Notes under the pieces: generated by a model | Database searches by the model: none | The model's input: the letters and a program-made list of their open reading frames with translations, nothing else | What the model was told of the DNA's origin: nothing | Position numbers and translations under genes: made by a program | Assembly (NCBI GenBank): GCA_001839685.1 | Contig: MLAK01000731.1 | Coordinates: 1 to 26,052, forward strand | Direction: 5' to 3' | DNA length: 26,052 bases | Source of the DNA: Tritrichomonas foetus | Taxonomy: Eukaryota > Parabasalia > Tritrichomonadida > Tritrichomonadidae | Part shown: in pieces, positions 19,105 to 26,052 of the stretch | Numbering within the stretch: position 1 is the first letter of the stretch | Layout: every line of letters begins with the position of its first letter

Positions 19105-19839
19105 ATTATAAAATCTATTCCTATTTTTTGCTTCTTCTCTTTATCTACTTTTTCGTTTTGAATCAATCTATTATTAATCACAATCAATTATCAATCACAA
19201 TCAATATTTAATCACAATCTATTATCAATCACAATAAATATTTAATCACAATCAATATTTAATCACAATTAATTATCAATCACAATAAATATTTAATCAC
19301 AATCCATTATCAATCACAATAAATATTTAATCACAATCCATTATCAATCACAATCAATTATTAATCACAATCAATTATTAATCACAATCCATTATCAATC
19401 ACAATTTATGTTTAATCACAATAAATATTTAATCACAATCCATTATCAATCACAATCAATTATTAATCACAATTTATGTTTAATCACAGTGAAATCAACT
19501 ATTCACATTGATATTTTAATTCCACAAGGAAGAATTTCGAATCTTTTCGCAAATTATAATGTATGTGATGCATAAATCGCTCTGATATTATTGGATAACC
19601 ATTATATTCATAACGATAGTCAATATTAATGTGTAAATAAATGAAATTTTAAAGAAAAATCCATTCAAAATGTGATTTTCATGGTTTTCTCTTATTTTGA
19701 TTTCCTCTGCTCCTCCAAATTAGTTCCATTTTGAAACACTCATCTCACACACTAAAAAGTCGAAAAAAAATTCATTTATAAAAAAGTGAAAATCATAATC
19801 TTTATTTTTTTAAAAAAATCAATCAAAATAGAAATAATG
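19105..19839. other. Gap between convergent genes, with 17-bp array
   Basis: Separates the 3' ends of the plus-strand coiled-coil gene and the minus-strand galactose-binding-fold gene. The first half is occupied by the 17-bp minisatellite; the remainder (about 19500-19839) is plain AT-rich DNA with no gene seen. Confidence 0.7.
19161..19490. repeat. 17-bp minisatellite, 18 full units
   Basis: Eighteen exact-length 17-bp units run from 19176 to 19481, preceded by a 15-base degenerate unit and followed by a decaying one. Every unit starts with AATCACAAT; the remaining eight bases vary among CAATTATC, CCATTATC, CTATTATC, TAATTATC, CAATATTT, AAATATTT, CAATTATT and TTATGTTT. Units ending in TATC and units ending in ATTT alternate for much of the array, giving a partial 34-bp higher-order period. 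There is no indel in 306 bases. The period is not a multiple of three and stops occur in every frame, so it is not coding. Confidence 0.95.
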
Positions 19840-20274
19840 TTATTGAGCGGTTGGAAAGGCCAAAATCTTGGAGATGTAAATTCCTGAACCGCCAAAATTT
19901 TCTAATACGCGTGTTTTGATAAATCGGGCTTCGACTGGCTCGTCGAGATCGAAGATGTGTTCACCCGCACGATGCTCGAGTTCGACTGTTTTGACAACCC
20001 TGAAGCTGTCTGGCGTGACGCCGAGCGAGAATTCGATCACTTTTGGATTTTGGCTATTTTCTCCGTGAAGATAAACTCCAAGCCTTCTGATTTTGTATGT
20101 TCCGTTGAATTCGATTGTGATGTGCTGCGGAAGAGACTCGTAGTAACTGCTGAACCAGACAAATGTTGGATCTCTCAATAAAATGTTGCAGGCGCGACTT
20201 TCGTGGTGGTATTGAGACGAAAATTCGTGAAGCTTGGCGCCATTCGGTCCGACGCAGAGATTTTTGTATTCCAT
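19840..20274 (-). CDS. Galactose-binding-fold (DOC/IFT25-like) protein
   Basis: A 144-residue protein from the ATG at 20274. The whole chain reads as one discoidin-type beta-sandwich: NLCVGPNGAKLHEFSSQYHH, then LLRDPTFVWFSSYYESLPQH, then ITIEFNGTYKIRRLGVYLHG, and near the end ARFIKTRVLENFGGSGIYIS. The SS, the F/W before SS, the PQxIxIEF strand and the RxxLGV strand are typical of the F5/8C-DOC superfamily. Both length and spacing resemble IFT25 (HSPB11), a flagellar transport subunit, but the aspartate-rich calcium site of IFT25 is not obvious (NILLRDPTFVW), so this is a suggestion only. APC10 is less likely, since its C-terminal tail is absent. The frame continues 21 codons upstream without an ATG, encoding sensible-looking sequence. 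The start is supported by TCATATTCC about 20 bases upstream. Confidence 0.65.
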   Translation of the reverse strand: MEYKNLCVGPNGAKLHEFSSQYHHESRACNILLRDPTFVWFSSYYESLPQHITIEFNGTYKIRRLGVYLHGENSQNPKVIEFSLGVTPDSFRVVKTVELEHRAGEHIFDLDEPVEARFIKTRVLENFGGSGIYISKILAFPTAQ

Positions 20275-20669
20275 TTTCGAGATGTTTGGAATATGAAAGT
20301 CTTTGAATGGTCGTTCTAAAGGATCTAAATCAAACAAACATAGTAAATATTACTATGAATATGGTCAAATAACCGTCCACATCAAATTATTTATTGTTTA
20401 TCGAAATATCTCGCAACGCGATTAGATAATAGATTAAAGATACGATTTTTTCCCTTAAATAAATAGAATTATATCATATATTCCAATATAACTGTTTTCA
20501 ATTAATAAATTTCATATTCATAAAAGTGAAATCAAAAAACTATAAAATTATAATTTGCTAAGCCATCCGTTAAGAGTGTAAAAATCATACAATAAAAACA
20601 TGAAAAACATTTAATTAAAAACAATACTATAAGAATTAATTCCTTGGATTAGAATAAATTTGATCTAAA
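20275..20669. other. Intergenic between two minus-strand genes
   Basis: AT-rich spacer. The part next to 20274 is open in the downstream gene's frame as far as about 20337, then closes with a stop. No trichomonad-type intron signals (GTATGT, ACTAACACACAG) were found on the minus strand. Nothing else seen. Confidence 0.5.
20288..20296 (-). promoter_or_regulatory. Initiator (Inr) of the galactose-binding-fold gene
   Basis: The minus strand reads TCATATTCC, which fits TCA(+1)Y(T/A) and partly the longer form TCAYTWYTCA. The presumed start lies about 20 bases upstream of the ATG at 20274, which supports that ATG over any upstream extension. Confidence 0.5.
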
Positions 20670-23273
20670 CTATTCCACTTTCTCATTACTGCTGTAATCA
20701 TTGCTATTTACATCACTTTCGTTTTCTCCCTGTTCTGATAGAAGATGAGAACCGTCCGGACGAAATGGATTTTCCATGATTATTTCATCGTCACTTTGTT
20801 CTGCATCAAGCATATTTCTTATTTCTTCAAGAATAAACGAATCTTTCGACATTGTCATTGATTGCTGATTATCTTCCGTTTCCTTTAAGGAAATAATCTC
20901 CTTTTTCTTGAAATTTTGGGCATTTGAAATAGGAGACACAGTTAAACTTTGACTTATTTCGACTCCCTCTTCTTCATCATCGTAAGTAATGCCACTTATA
21001 TTTTTACTCTGATCAGTTATATAACTATCATCAAAGTTGAAAATAGAAGCATTGCTTACAGATGCTAATTGGCTATTCGTTTGATTTGGTTTAGGATCAA
21101 AAAATTCATCATTTGTGTTTTCATTTTTATCTTTATTTGTTGGTGTGTCATTTGATCTTTTCTGGTTTTCATAATATGATGAATTGTTGAAGGATGCCTC
21201 TGATTCAAAAGTTTTGTTGGGCATTTGGCCATTATTTTGAAAATTCGATGATGCCATTTGGCTACTATAAAGATTTTCATTAGAGTAACTATATGAGTAA
21301 TATTGAGGATAATCACTAGAATATAGTTTTCCTGTTTGCCTATCTACATTAGAATAACTAACTTGTCCAATATCAACTTCATTATGTGGAGCTGATATTG
21401 CAATTTTATTCTGTGGTTTAGCATTTTCATGTGGGTTTTTATTTTCAAGTGGTTGTTTGGTTCTTGATGATTTTGATGAATTGAGATTGCTATAACTGCA
21501 GTTGTTAGTATTAGAAGAATATGATCCATATGATACAGATTCTTTTAATTCTATATTTAACTCATGCGTTTCATTAGCTATAACCAATTTATTTCTCGTC
21601 TCATTTTTATTATTAATAGAATTATTCGCTTTTATATTATTGTTTATATTATTCTCAGAGGTGGCACTGGGTATAGAAGACTCTTTTGTTTTTGTATTTT
21701 GAGGAATTTGTTTGTTATTTGGGATTATTGGTTGTTTTAATGTTTCATTAATTTGATTATTTTGGTTGGATTGAATACGTCTAACTTTCTTCACTCTTTT
21801 TACCATTAAAGGTTTTTCTTGTTCCTTCTTTAATTGGTTAACATTATTAGGTTCCTTTTTCAGAAGATTCATATAATTTTGGTTTCGTGATTCAATTTTC
21901 ATTACTGGTTTTTCATTGGTTTTAATCTGATCACAAACTATATTGTCGTTACTTATTTCCGGATCATTGGTAATCTTTTTAGGCGAAGGAGATCTCGAAA
22001 GAGTTTTCTTTTTACTAGCATCTATCCCAAATTGAGCTGATCTAAAATATCTATCTATTCTAGTATCTGGTTTTGATTCATTAATTTTCTTTTTGGATTT
22101 ACTATTAGGCTTCATGTTTTCCATTGTCTGTGTGGCTGGCAACTTAACATATACATTAGGGAATTTAATATTGCCTCGAATATTCTGAATGACAGGATTA
22201 TTTATAACAATATCTAATGAATCTGATATTTGTAGCTTTGATTTCAACCCTATTTGAACTTTGCTGATTGTTGTGATTATATCAGAAATTAGATTTGTGA
22301 TATTATCATCGTTATCATTTGGAACTTGGAATTTATGGTTCTCTTTCTGATTCGATTTTGATTTTGTATGAATTATCGAATCATCAAGAAACGATTCTGC
22401 AATATCATCAGATTCGCAAAATTTGGCAGTAATTTGAAGGGCATCTTTTTCTTTTGGTAAATGTTTTCTTTTTTGATTTGAATTATTTGAATGTTTATGA
22501 TGATGTTGATGCTTGTGATTAGATTGCTTACGATGATGATGAAGATCACTTTCCTGTGTTTCAGAGTTTTTTGTAATATCTGACAGCTCTGAGATATCTG
22601 AAATCATTTTCCTATTTTTAGTAGGAAGTGGTGATATTTCTTTTCCATATTGAGAGGAGTCACTTGTGTTTTCTGACAAAAAATCATCTTCAAGTGATGA
22701 ATCATTTGTTAGAAAACTTTCTTGTGCAAATAAAACTGATTTCAGATGTGGATTAGGTTTTACAGATGAAGCTCTAACATTTCTTTCAACACTTTCATTT
22801 TTCTTCATTCTTTTCGTTTTCCGATTTTTGGATTTTGGTAAAATTGGAATTTCTGGATTTTTATGCTGTTCTTTCACACTTTTCTTTTCTATTAATTTAG
22901 GATTATGTTTTAATGTTGCTGTATTAGTTATATTATTACGATTTTCAATATTTTCTGTTTTTGGTGGTGATGGAATGATATAATTTTCATAATTTAATCT
23001 CTCTTTTCGGTATGGACTATATGGCTGTTTTTTTGGTTGTACTTGCTGATTATATTTATAATTTGTCGAGCCAACTTCTTTTTGTGTTCGTTGAAAATTC
23101 GAATTATATTGTTCGTCAGGAGAATTATTGGGCGAAAAATCAATATAAAATTTTCTCTCTACACTCTTCCCACGTCGGTTTACGGCAGAGTTGGGATTTC
23201 TCGAAAAATTATGTCGCTGCTGAGAAGATTTTCGGGTTGACATTAAATTTTTAAACGTAAGAATATTTTCCAT
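20670..23273 (-). CDS. Unrecognised 867-residue disordered protein
   Basis: I do not recognise this protein. It starts at an ATG and is continuous for 867 codons, which is strong evidence of selection in such AT-rich DNA. It is Asn/Ser/Lys/Gln-rich and probably disordered throughout. Features in order: a basic N-terminus with RRGKSVERKFYIDFSP; basic Lys/Arg patches around residues 140-165; a His/Lys/Ser stretch (HHHRKQSNHKHQHHHKHSNN) around 245-265; a short hydrophobic, possibly folded segment around 320-365 (ITNLISDIITTISKVQIGLK, then DSLDIVINNPVIQNIRGNIK); a Tyr/Ser-rich part around 600-680; and an acidic C-terminus. Several LSRSPSPKK-like serine-proline sites could be phosphorylated. No membrane segment or catalytic motif is visible. 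A cytoskeleton- or nucleus-associated protein is a guess. Confidence 0.75.
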   Translation of the reverse strand: MENILTFKNLMSTRKSSQQRHNFSRNPNSAVNRRGKSVERKFYIDFSPNNSPDEQYNSNFQRTQKEVGSTNYKYNQQVQPKKQPYSPYRKERLNYENYIIPSPPKTENIENRNNITNTATLKHNPKLIEKKSVKEQHKNPEIPILPKSKNRKTKRMKKNESVERNVRASSVKPNPHLKSVLFAQESFLTNDSSLEDDFLSENTSDSSQYGKEISPLPTKNRKMISDISELSDITKNSETQESDLHHHRKQSNHKHQHHHKHSNNSNQKRKHLPKEKDALQITAKFCESDDIAESFLDDSIIHTKSKSNQKENHKFQVPNDNDDNITNLISDIITTISKVQIGLKSKLQISDSLDIVINNPVIQNIRGNIKFPNVYVKLPATQTMENMKPNSKSKKKINESKPDTRIDRYFRSAQFGIDASKKKTLSRSPSPKKITNDPEISNDNIVCDQIKTNEKPVMKIESRNQNYMNLLKKEPNNVNQLKKEQEKPLMVKRVKKVRRIQSNQNNQINETLKQPIIPNNKQIPQNTKTKESSIPSATSENNINNNIKANNSINNKNETRNKLVIANETHELNIELKESVSYGSYSSNTNNCSYSNLNSSKSSRTKQPLENKNPHENAKPQNKIAISAPHNEVDIGQVSYSNVDRQTGKLYSSDYPQYYSYSYSNENLYSSQMASSNFQNNGQMPNKTFESEASFNNSSYYENQKRSNDTPTNKDKNENTNDEFFDPKPNQTNSQLASVSNASIFNFDDSYITDQSKNISGITYDDEEEGVEISQSLTVSPISNAQNFKKKEIISLKETEDNQQSMTMSKDSFILEEIRNMLDAEQSDDEIIMENPFRPDGSHLLSEQGENESDVNSNDYSSNEKVE

Positions 23274-23848
23274 CTTAGAAAAATTAATTTTTAGCTCATT
23301 ATGGAAGTAAAATAAACCGAGATATTATAAATAATGCTTTCCTAAATGATATTATATCTTTTAAATTTTCAGATGCAACTGATAAAATGATTTTCATATC
23401 ATTAATTGATTTTCAATCACAGAATTATTTAGACAATGATAAAATGAAGAATAATATATTACATATTTTCTCTGATGAAGGAGAATATTTATTGATTTCT
23501 ATCATACATATTTATAGATATTGATATTGGATTCTGAAATAGATATGATATAATAACTACATAATATATAATAATATTTACCTATTAAAATATAATTATA
23601 TTATTTTATTTATGAGATATATGTGTAACTTTCATAAAATAATTCAAAGGCCATTAATTGTTTTAAAAAACATGAATATCATGAAAACTAATGATTATTA
23701 TTCAAAAGAAATTTTTAATATATGTTTATATAAATTTATTAATTCATGATAAATAAATGATATCAGTTATTAATAAAGAAAATATTCATTTTTTGTTCAT
23801 TTTCGAATCTGACAAAAATGTGGCGGTTATCCTTGGCCTTTTGCTTCG
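23274..23848. other. Divergent promoter region upstream of eS26
   Basis: Extremely AT-rich DNA between the unrecognised minus-strand gene and the plus-strand eS26 gene. On the minus strand the triplet run ATG-AGC-TAA (23291-23299) lies 17 bases upstream of the 867-codon gene. On the plus strand an initiator and an upstream ATG precede eS26. No other gene seen. Confidence 0.6.
23797..23805 (+). promoter_or_regulatory. Candidate initiator (Inr) of eS26
   Basis: TCATTTTCG fits TCA(+1)Y(T/A) and follows a T-rich stretch. Starting here gives a leader of 50 bases that would include the upstream ATG at 23818; a start nearer the eS26 ATG is not excluded. Confidence 0.4.
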
Positions 23849-23901
23849 ATGCCTCAAAAGAGACGCAATTGTGGACGCGCCAAGATGAATTCTGGTCGTA
23901 A
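23818..23901 (+). other. Out-of-frame upstream ORF overlapping eS26
   Basis: ATG at 23818 opens a 27-codon frame (MWRLSLAFCF onward) ending at TAA 23899-23901, shifted relative to eS26 and overlapping its first 17 codons. If the transcript starts at the initiator at 23797, ribosomes would meet this ATG first. Confidence 0.35.
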
Positions 23902-24205
23902 ACAAACAGTTAACTGCCTCAACTGCGGTCGTATGGTCCCACGCGATAAGGCCATCAAACGTTTTATGACTAAAAATATGGTAGATTCATCATCCGCCAA
24001 AGATGTTATGGATGCTTCAATCTATACCAAATATGAACTTCCAAAAGCTTACCAAAAGTGTTTCTACTGCGTTTCATGCGCTTGCCACCGTCGTATCGTT
24101 CGTGTTCGTAGCCGCGTAGTTCGCCGCGTTCGTGTCCCACTTTTCCTTAAGCTCCAACGCGAGAGAGCTGAACAGCGTCAGAACCAGGCCCAGAAGAATG
24201 AGTAA
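23849..24205 (+). CDS. RPS26: 40S ribosomal protein eS26
   Basis: A 118-residue basic protein closely matching eS26: start MPQKRRNCGRAK, zinc-binding cysteines in NCLNCGRMVPRDKAIKRF and in YCVSCACHRRIVRVRSR (the C-x2-C ... C-x2-C pair), and the conserved YELPKAYQKCFYCVSCA stretch. eS26 sits at the mRNA exit channel of the small subunit. The C-terminal tail (LKLQRERAEQRQNQAQKNE) is parabasalid-like rather than the proline-rich animal tail. The coding region is GC-richer than its surroundings, as expected for a highly expressed gene. The stop TAA is followed by A, forming UAAA, the usual trichomonad poly(A) signal. Length is normal for the family. Confidence 0.97.
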   Translation: MPQKRRNCGRAKMNSGRKQTVNCLNCGRMVPRDKAIKRFMTKNMVDSSSAKDVMDASIYTKYELPKAYQKCFYCVSCACHRRIVRVRSRVVRRVRVPLFLKLQRERAEQRQNQAQKNE

Positions 24206-24623
24206 ATCTACTGATTTTAATACTAATTTGAATCGATCTCTCTTTTTTCATTTTTATCCCCTTTCTTTTTCTTTTAATATTAGTTTTGAAAAATATTTTA
24301 AATCCTGCATATCGTTTTTTTATTCCTTTGGCGTAATCGAATTTGATTAAATTTTAATGATTTTTGGACGAATTATTAAATACATTATTTGGATTCTTGA
24401 TGATTTTTCTGAATAGTAATCATGAAAATATATTTCTGGAGTCAATATTTATAGATGAATATAAATATAACATTCATGTTAGTTAATAAAACTATGGTTA
24501 GCCACCAAAAATTCCGTAAAATATTACAAAGATTTTGTATGACCATATGGTCAAGGCCAAAAATTAAAATTACACAAAAAGTTTACAAGTCATGCATAAT
24601 TCTATGAAATTTCATTAGATTTC
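24206..24623. other. Intergenic between eS26 and the WD40 gene
   Basis: AT-rich spacer between two plus-strand genes: 3' end of eS26, then the promoter of the WD40 gene. A perfect 14-bp palindrome TGACCATATGGTCA at 24540-24553 lies 70 bases before the WD40 ATG; one such palindrome is expected by chance in a window this long. No coding frame seen. Confidence 0.5.
24612..24620 (+). promoter_or_regulatory. Initiator (Inr) of the WD40 gene
   Basis: TCATTAGAT fits TCA(+1)Y(T/A). The presumed start base is 10 bases upstream of the ATG at 24624, a typical trichomonad leader length. Confidence 0.6.
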
Positions 24624-25940
24624 ATGAATCAAGTAAGTTCGCTTCTCATTTCCTGTGGTGGAGCCGAACAAGTTGATTCATTTGCTGTTCGAAGTGATAA
24701 TCTTGCCACTCTTGTCACTTACGATGGCTGCCGATCAATTCAATCCAAACATTGCACAACAATTTCATCGCCCTTCATTTTATCCGCTTACATCGATCGC
24801 ACGAAAAGATTAGTCAGTTCGCATATCACAAACTTCATTCCAAAAGGCGAATGTAGTTTAATCGCAGATGTCGATTGTATTTGTTCAGGTGGAAATTATT
24901 TCGTTGGCGGTTCCAATGACGGTACAATACGGTTTTGGCGAATTAGTGATGGTGAATTAGTTATCGAACAACAACTTCACCTTGGACCTTTATCTGTAGT
25001 ATATGTCGATACAACCCTTTGGGTGCTTTTCGCTGCATCAACGACCGGCCGAGTTGGAGGCTGGCCCATCCCCGAGCTTTTTGGGTCAGCTGAGCCTGAG
25101 CATGTATGGGCCATTCATTCACTCAAAGTTACCGATATGGCGGTTTCACCAAACGGTCGCGTCTATACTGTTTCACTTGATAAAACCGCTCGTTGTTTTG
25201 ATTTTTCACTTGGTTGTGAAATTTTATCAATCAACTTTCCAACTTCTCTAACATGCTGTGCTTTAGCACACAATGGTGCTATTCTTTATTGCGGAGGCGT
25301 TGATGGAACGATCTTCCAAATTAGCCTTTCCCAAGATGGTGGAATCCAGCAAACGTTTGTTGGACACACGTCAGAAATATCCGATTTGGTTATTTCTACG
25401 GATGATAGATCACTCTACTCATCGTCTCTCGATTTGAGTGTTCGAAGATGGGATACTTCAACCGGACAGACAATTAACCACATTCAAGCTAAAAGTGTTC
25501 CATTTTCACTTCACTTTTTACCACAGATTGATCAAGCTACTGCTACAACAGTGGATGAGGCAGCTTCAGCTGGAAGAAAAACAAAACAATCTCGGAAAAA
25601 CGCTCAAAACCGGAAAAAAGGTTTTCCGAAGCTTCAAAGAATTATTTCTGGTAATGTCGATGAAATTGTATCGGCACCAACTGAAGATGAACCAATTCTC
25701 ACAGTAAGCGAAGAAATGTCAATCGCTATTGCTGACATATGTAGCCAACAGAGTATTACACCTGTCAAAACTGTCAGGCAAAACAATACAGAAGGTGGAA
25801 CAAATGCTGGAAATGACTCAAATTCTGTCACTAATGTTTCGAATAATACAGCTGAAGATGAAGAGGATTCGAAATTAACCGAATTAAAGAAACAAAACGG
25901 GGTTATGTTCCAGTATATTCTTTCAAAGCAACAGAAATAG
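24624..25940 (+). CDS. Ipi3/WDR18-like WD40 ribosome-assembly factor
   Basis: A 438-residue WD40 protein. Propeller blades run from about residue 10 to 310, with GGSNDGTIRFWRISDGELVI, GGVDGTIFQISL, then FVGHTSEISDLVISTDDRSL and LDLSVRRWDTSTGQTINHI as clear repeats. The stretch HSLKVTDMAVSPNGRVYTVS, LDKTARCFDFSLGCEILSIN and YCGGVDGTIFQISL follows the order of WDR18/Ipi3, which with Rix1/PELP1 and Ipi1/TEX10 acts in ITS2 processing and export of pre-60S particles in the nucleus. A basic linker (about 315-335) and a C-terminal helix (LTELKKQNGVMFQYILSKQQ) also fit that family, whose C-terminus mediates dimer contacts. Another WD40 protein cannot be fully excluded, but the blade signatures favour Ipi3/WDR18. 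Confidence 0.7.
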   Translation: MNQVSSLLISCGGAEQVDSFAVRSDNLATLVTYDGCRSIQSKHCTTISSPFILSAYIDRTKRLVSSHITNFIPKGECSLIADVDCICSGGNYFVGGSNDGTIRFWRISDGELVIEQQLHLGPLSVVYVDTTLWVLFAASTTGRVGGWPIPELFGSAEPEHVWAIHSLKVTDMAVSPNGRVYTVSLDKTARCFDFSLGCEILSINFPTSLTCCALAHNGAILYCGGVDGTIFQISLSQDGGIQQTFVGHTSEISDLVISTDDRSLYSSSLDLSVRRWDTSTGQTINHIQAKSVPFSLHFLPQIDQATATTVDEAASAGRKTKQSRKNAQNRKKGFPKLQRIISGNVDEIVSAPTEDEPILTVSEEMSIAIADICSQQSITPVKTVRQNNTEGGTNAGNDSNSVTNVSNNTAEDEEDSKLTELKKQNGVMFQYILSKQQK

Positions 25941-26052
25941 ACTTAGAAACATATTTGCATTTGATTTTTTATAAATAATTGTCAATATATTAAATTCTTT
26001 TTCTTCTTTTTTTCTTCTTCTTCTTTTTTTATTCTTCATCTTTTTTTTCTTC
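25941..26052 (+). repeat. Pyrimidine-rich TTC/CTT tract at the window end
   Basis: After the stop of the WD40 gene the last ~55 bases (from about 25996) are almost pure T and C, built of TTC and TTTTTC units. It probably lies in or beyond the 3' untranslated region; the tract runs off the window edge. Confidence 0.7.

Noticed and set aside
20275..20450. Intron upstream of the galactose-binding-fold gene.
   Set aside because: Neither the GTATGT donor nor the ACTAACACACAG acceptor known from trichomonads occurs on the minus strand there; retained only as an open question in the findings.
24540..24553. Perfect palindrome TGACCATATGGTCA upstream of the WD40 gene.
   Set aside because: A palindrome of this length is expected about once or twice by chance in a window this size; no second copy was seen.

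Overview
The window is AT-rich nuclear DNA of a protist, most probably a parabasalid (trichomonad) such as Tritrichomonas. The best single argument is a gene at 6285-7253 whose product looks like IBP39, the initiator-binding factor known from trichomonads. Other support: short intron-free genes, very short predicted 5' leaders with TCA(+1)Y(T/A) initiator motifs just upstream of several ATGs, Asn/Gln-rich low-complexity proteins, and standard stop codons. The species call is inference; no rRNA or other marker is present.

Layout. Bases 1-10951 carry six genes on the minus strand: an EDC4/Ge-1-like mRNA decapping scaffold, the APC/C subunit CDC27/APC3, an AAAP/SLC38-type amino acid transporter, the IBP39-like transcription factor, a PABPN1-like RRM protein, and a proline-rich multi-pass membrane protein (possibly SLC44-like). 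Bases 12695-19104 carry two plus-strand genes, an F-BAR/double-SH3 protein and a 1063-residue coiled-coil protein. They are separated by about 2.1 kb of apparently non-coding DNA that holds a possible fragment of an ankyrin-type multigene family. A 17-bp minisatellite of 18 units follows the coiled-coil gene, in the gap between two convergent genes. Two minus-strand genes come next: a 144-residue galactose-binding-fold (DOC/IFT25-like) protein and an 867-residue disordered protein I do not recognise. Two plus-strand genes close the window: ribosomal protein eS26 and an Ipi3/WDR18-like WD40 protein.

How the genes relate. This is a normal eukaryotic gene-dense segment, not an operon or a mobile island. 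Several genes serve RNA metabolism or ribosome production (decapping, nuclear poly(A) binding, eS26, Ipi3-type pre-60S factor), one serves the cell cycle (APC3), two membrane transport, two the cytoskeleton or membrane shape. No CRISPR array, tRNA, rRNA or intact transposon was seen. For four genes the open frame runs upstream of the first ATG; I placed the starts at the first ATG (at 8263, the second ATG, for the RRM protein), in several cases supported by an initiator motif.

I did not find a convincing new multi-gene system. The items most worth a second look are the 17-bp array, the out-of-frame upstream ORF over eS26, the IBP39-like gene together with its presumed target motifs, the compact EDC4-like protein, and the unrecognised 867-residue protein.
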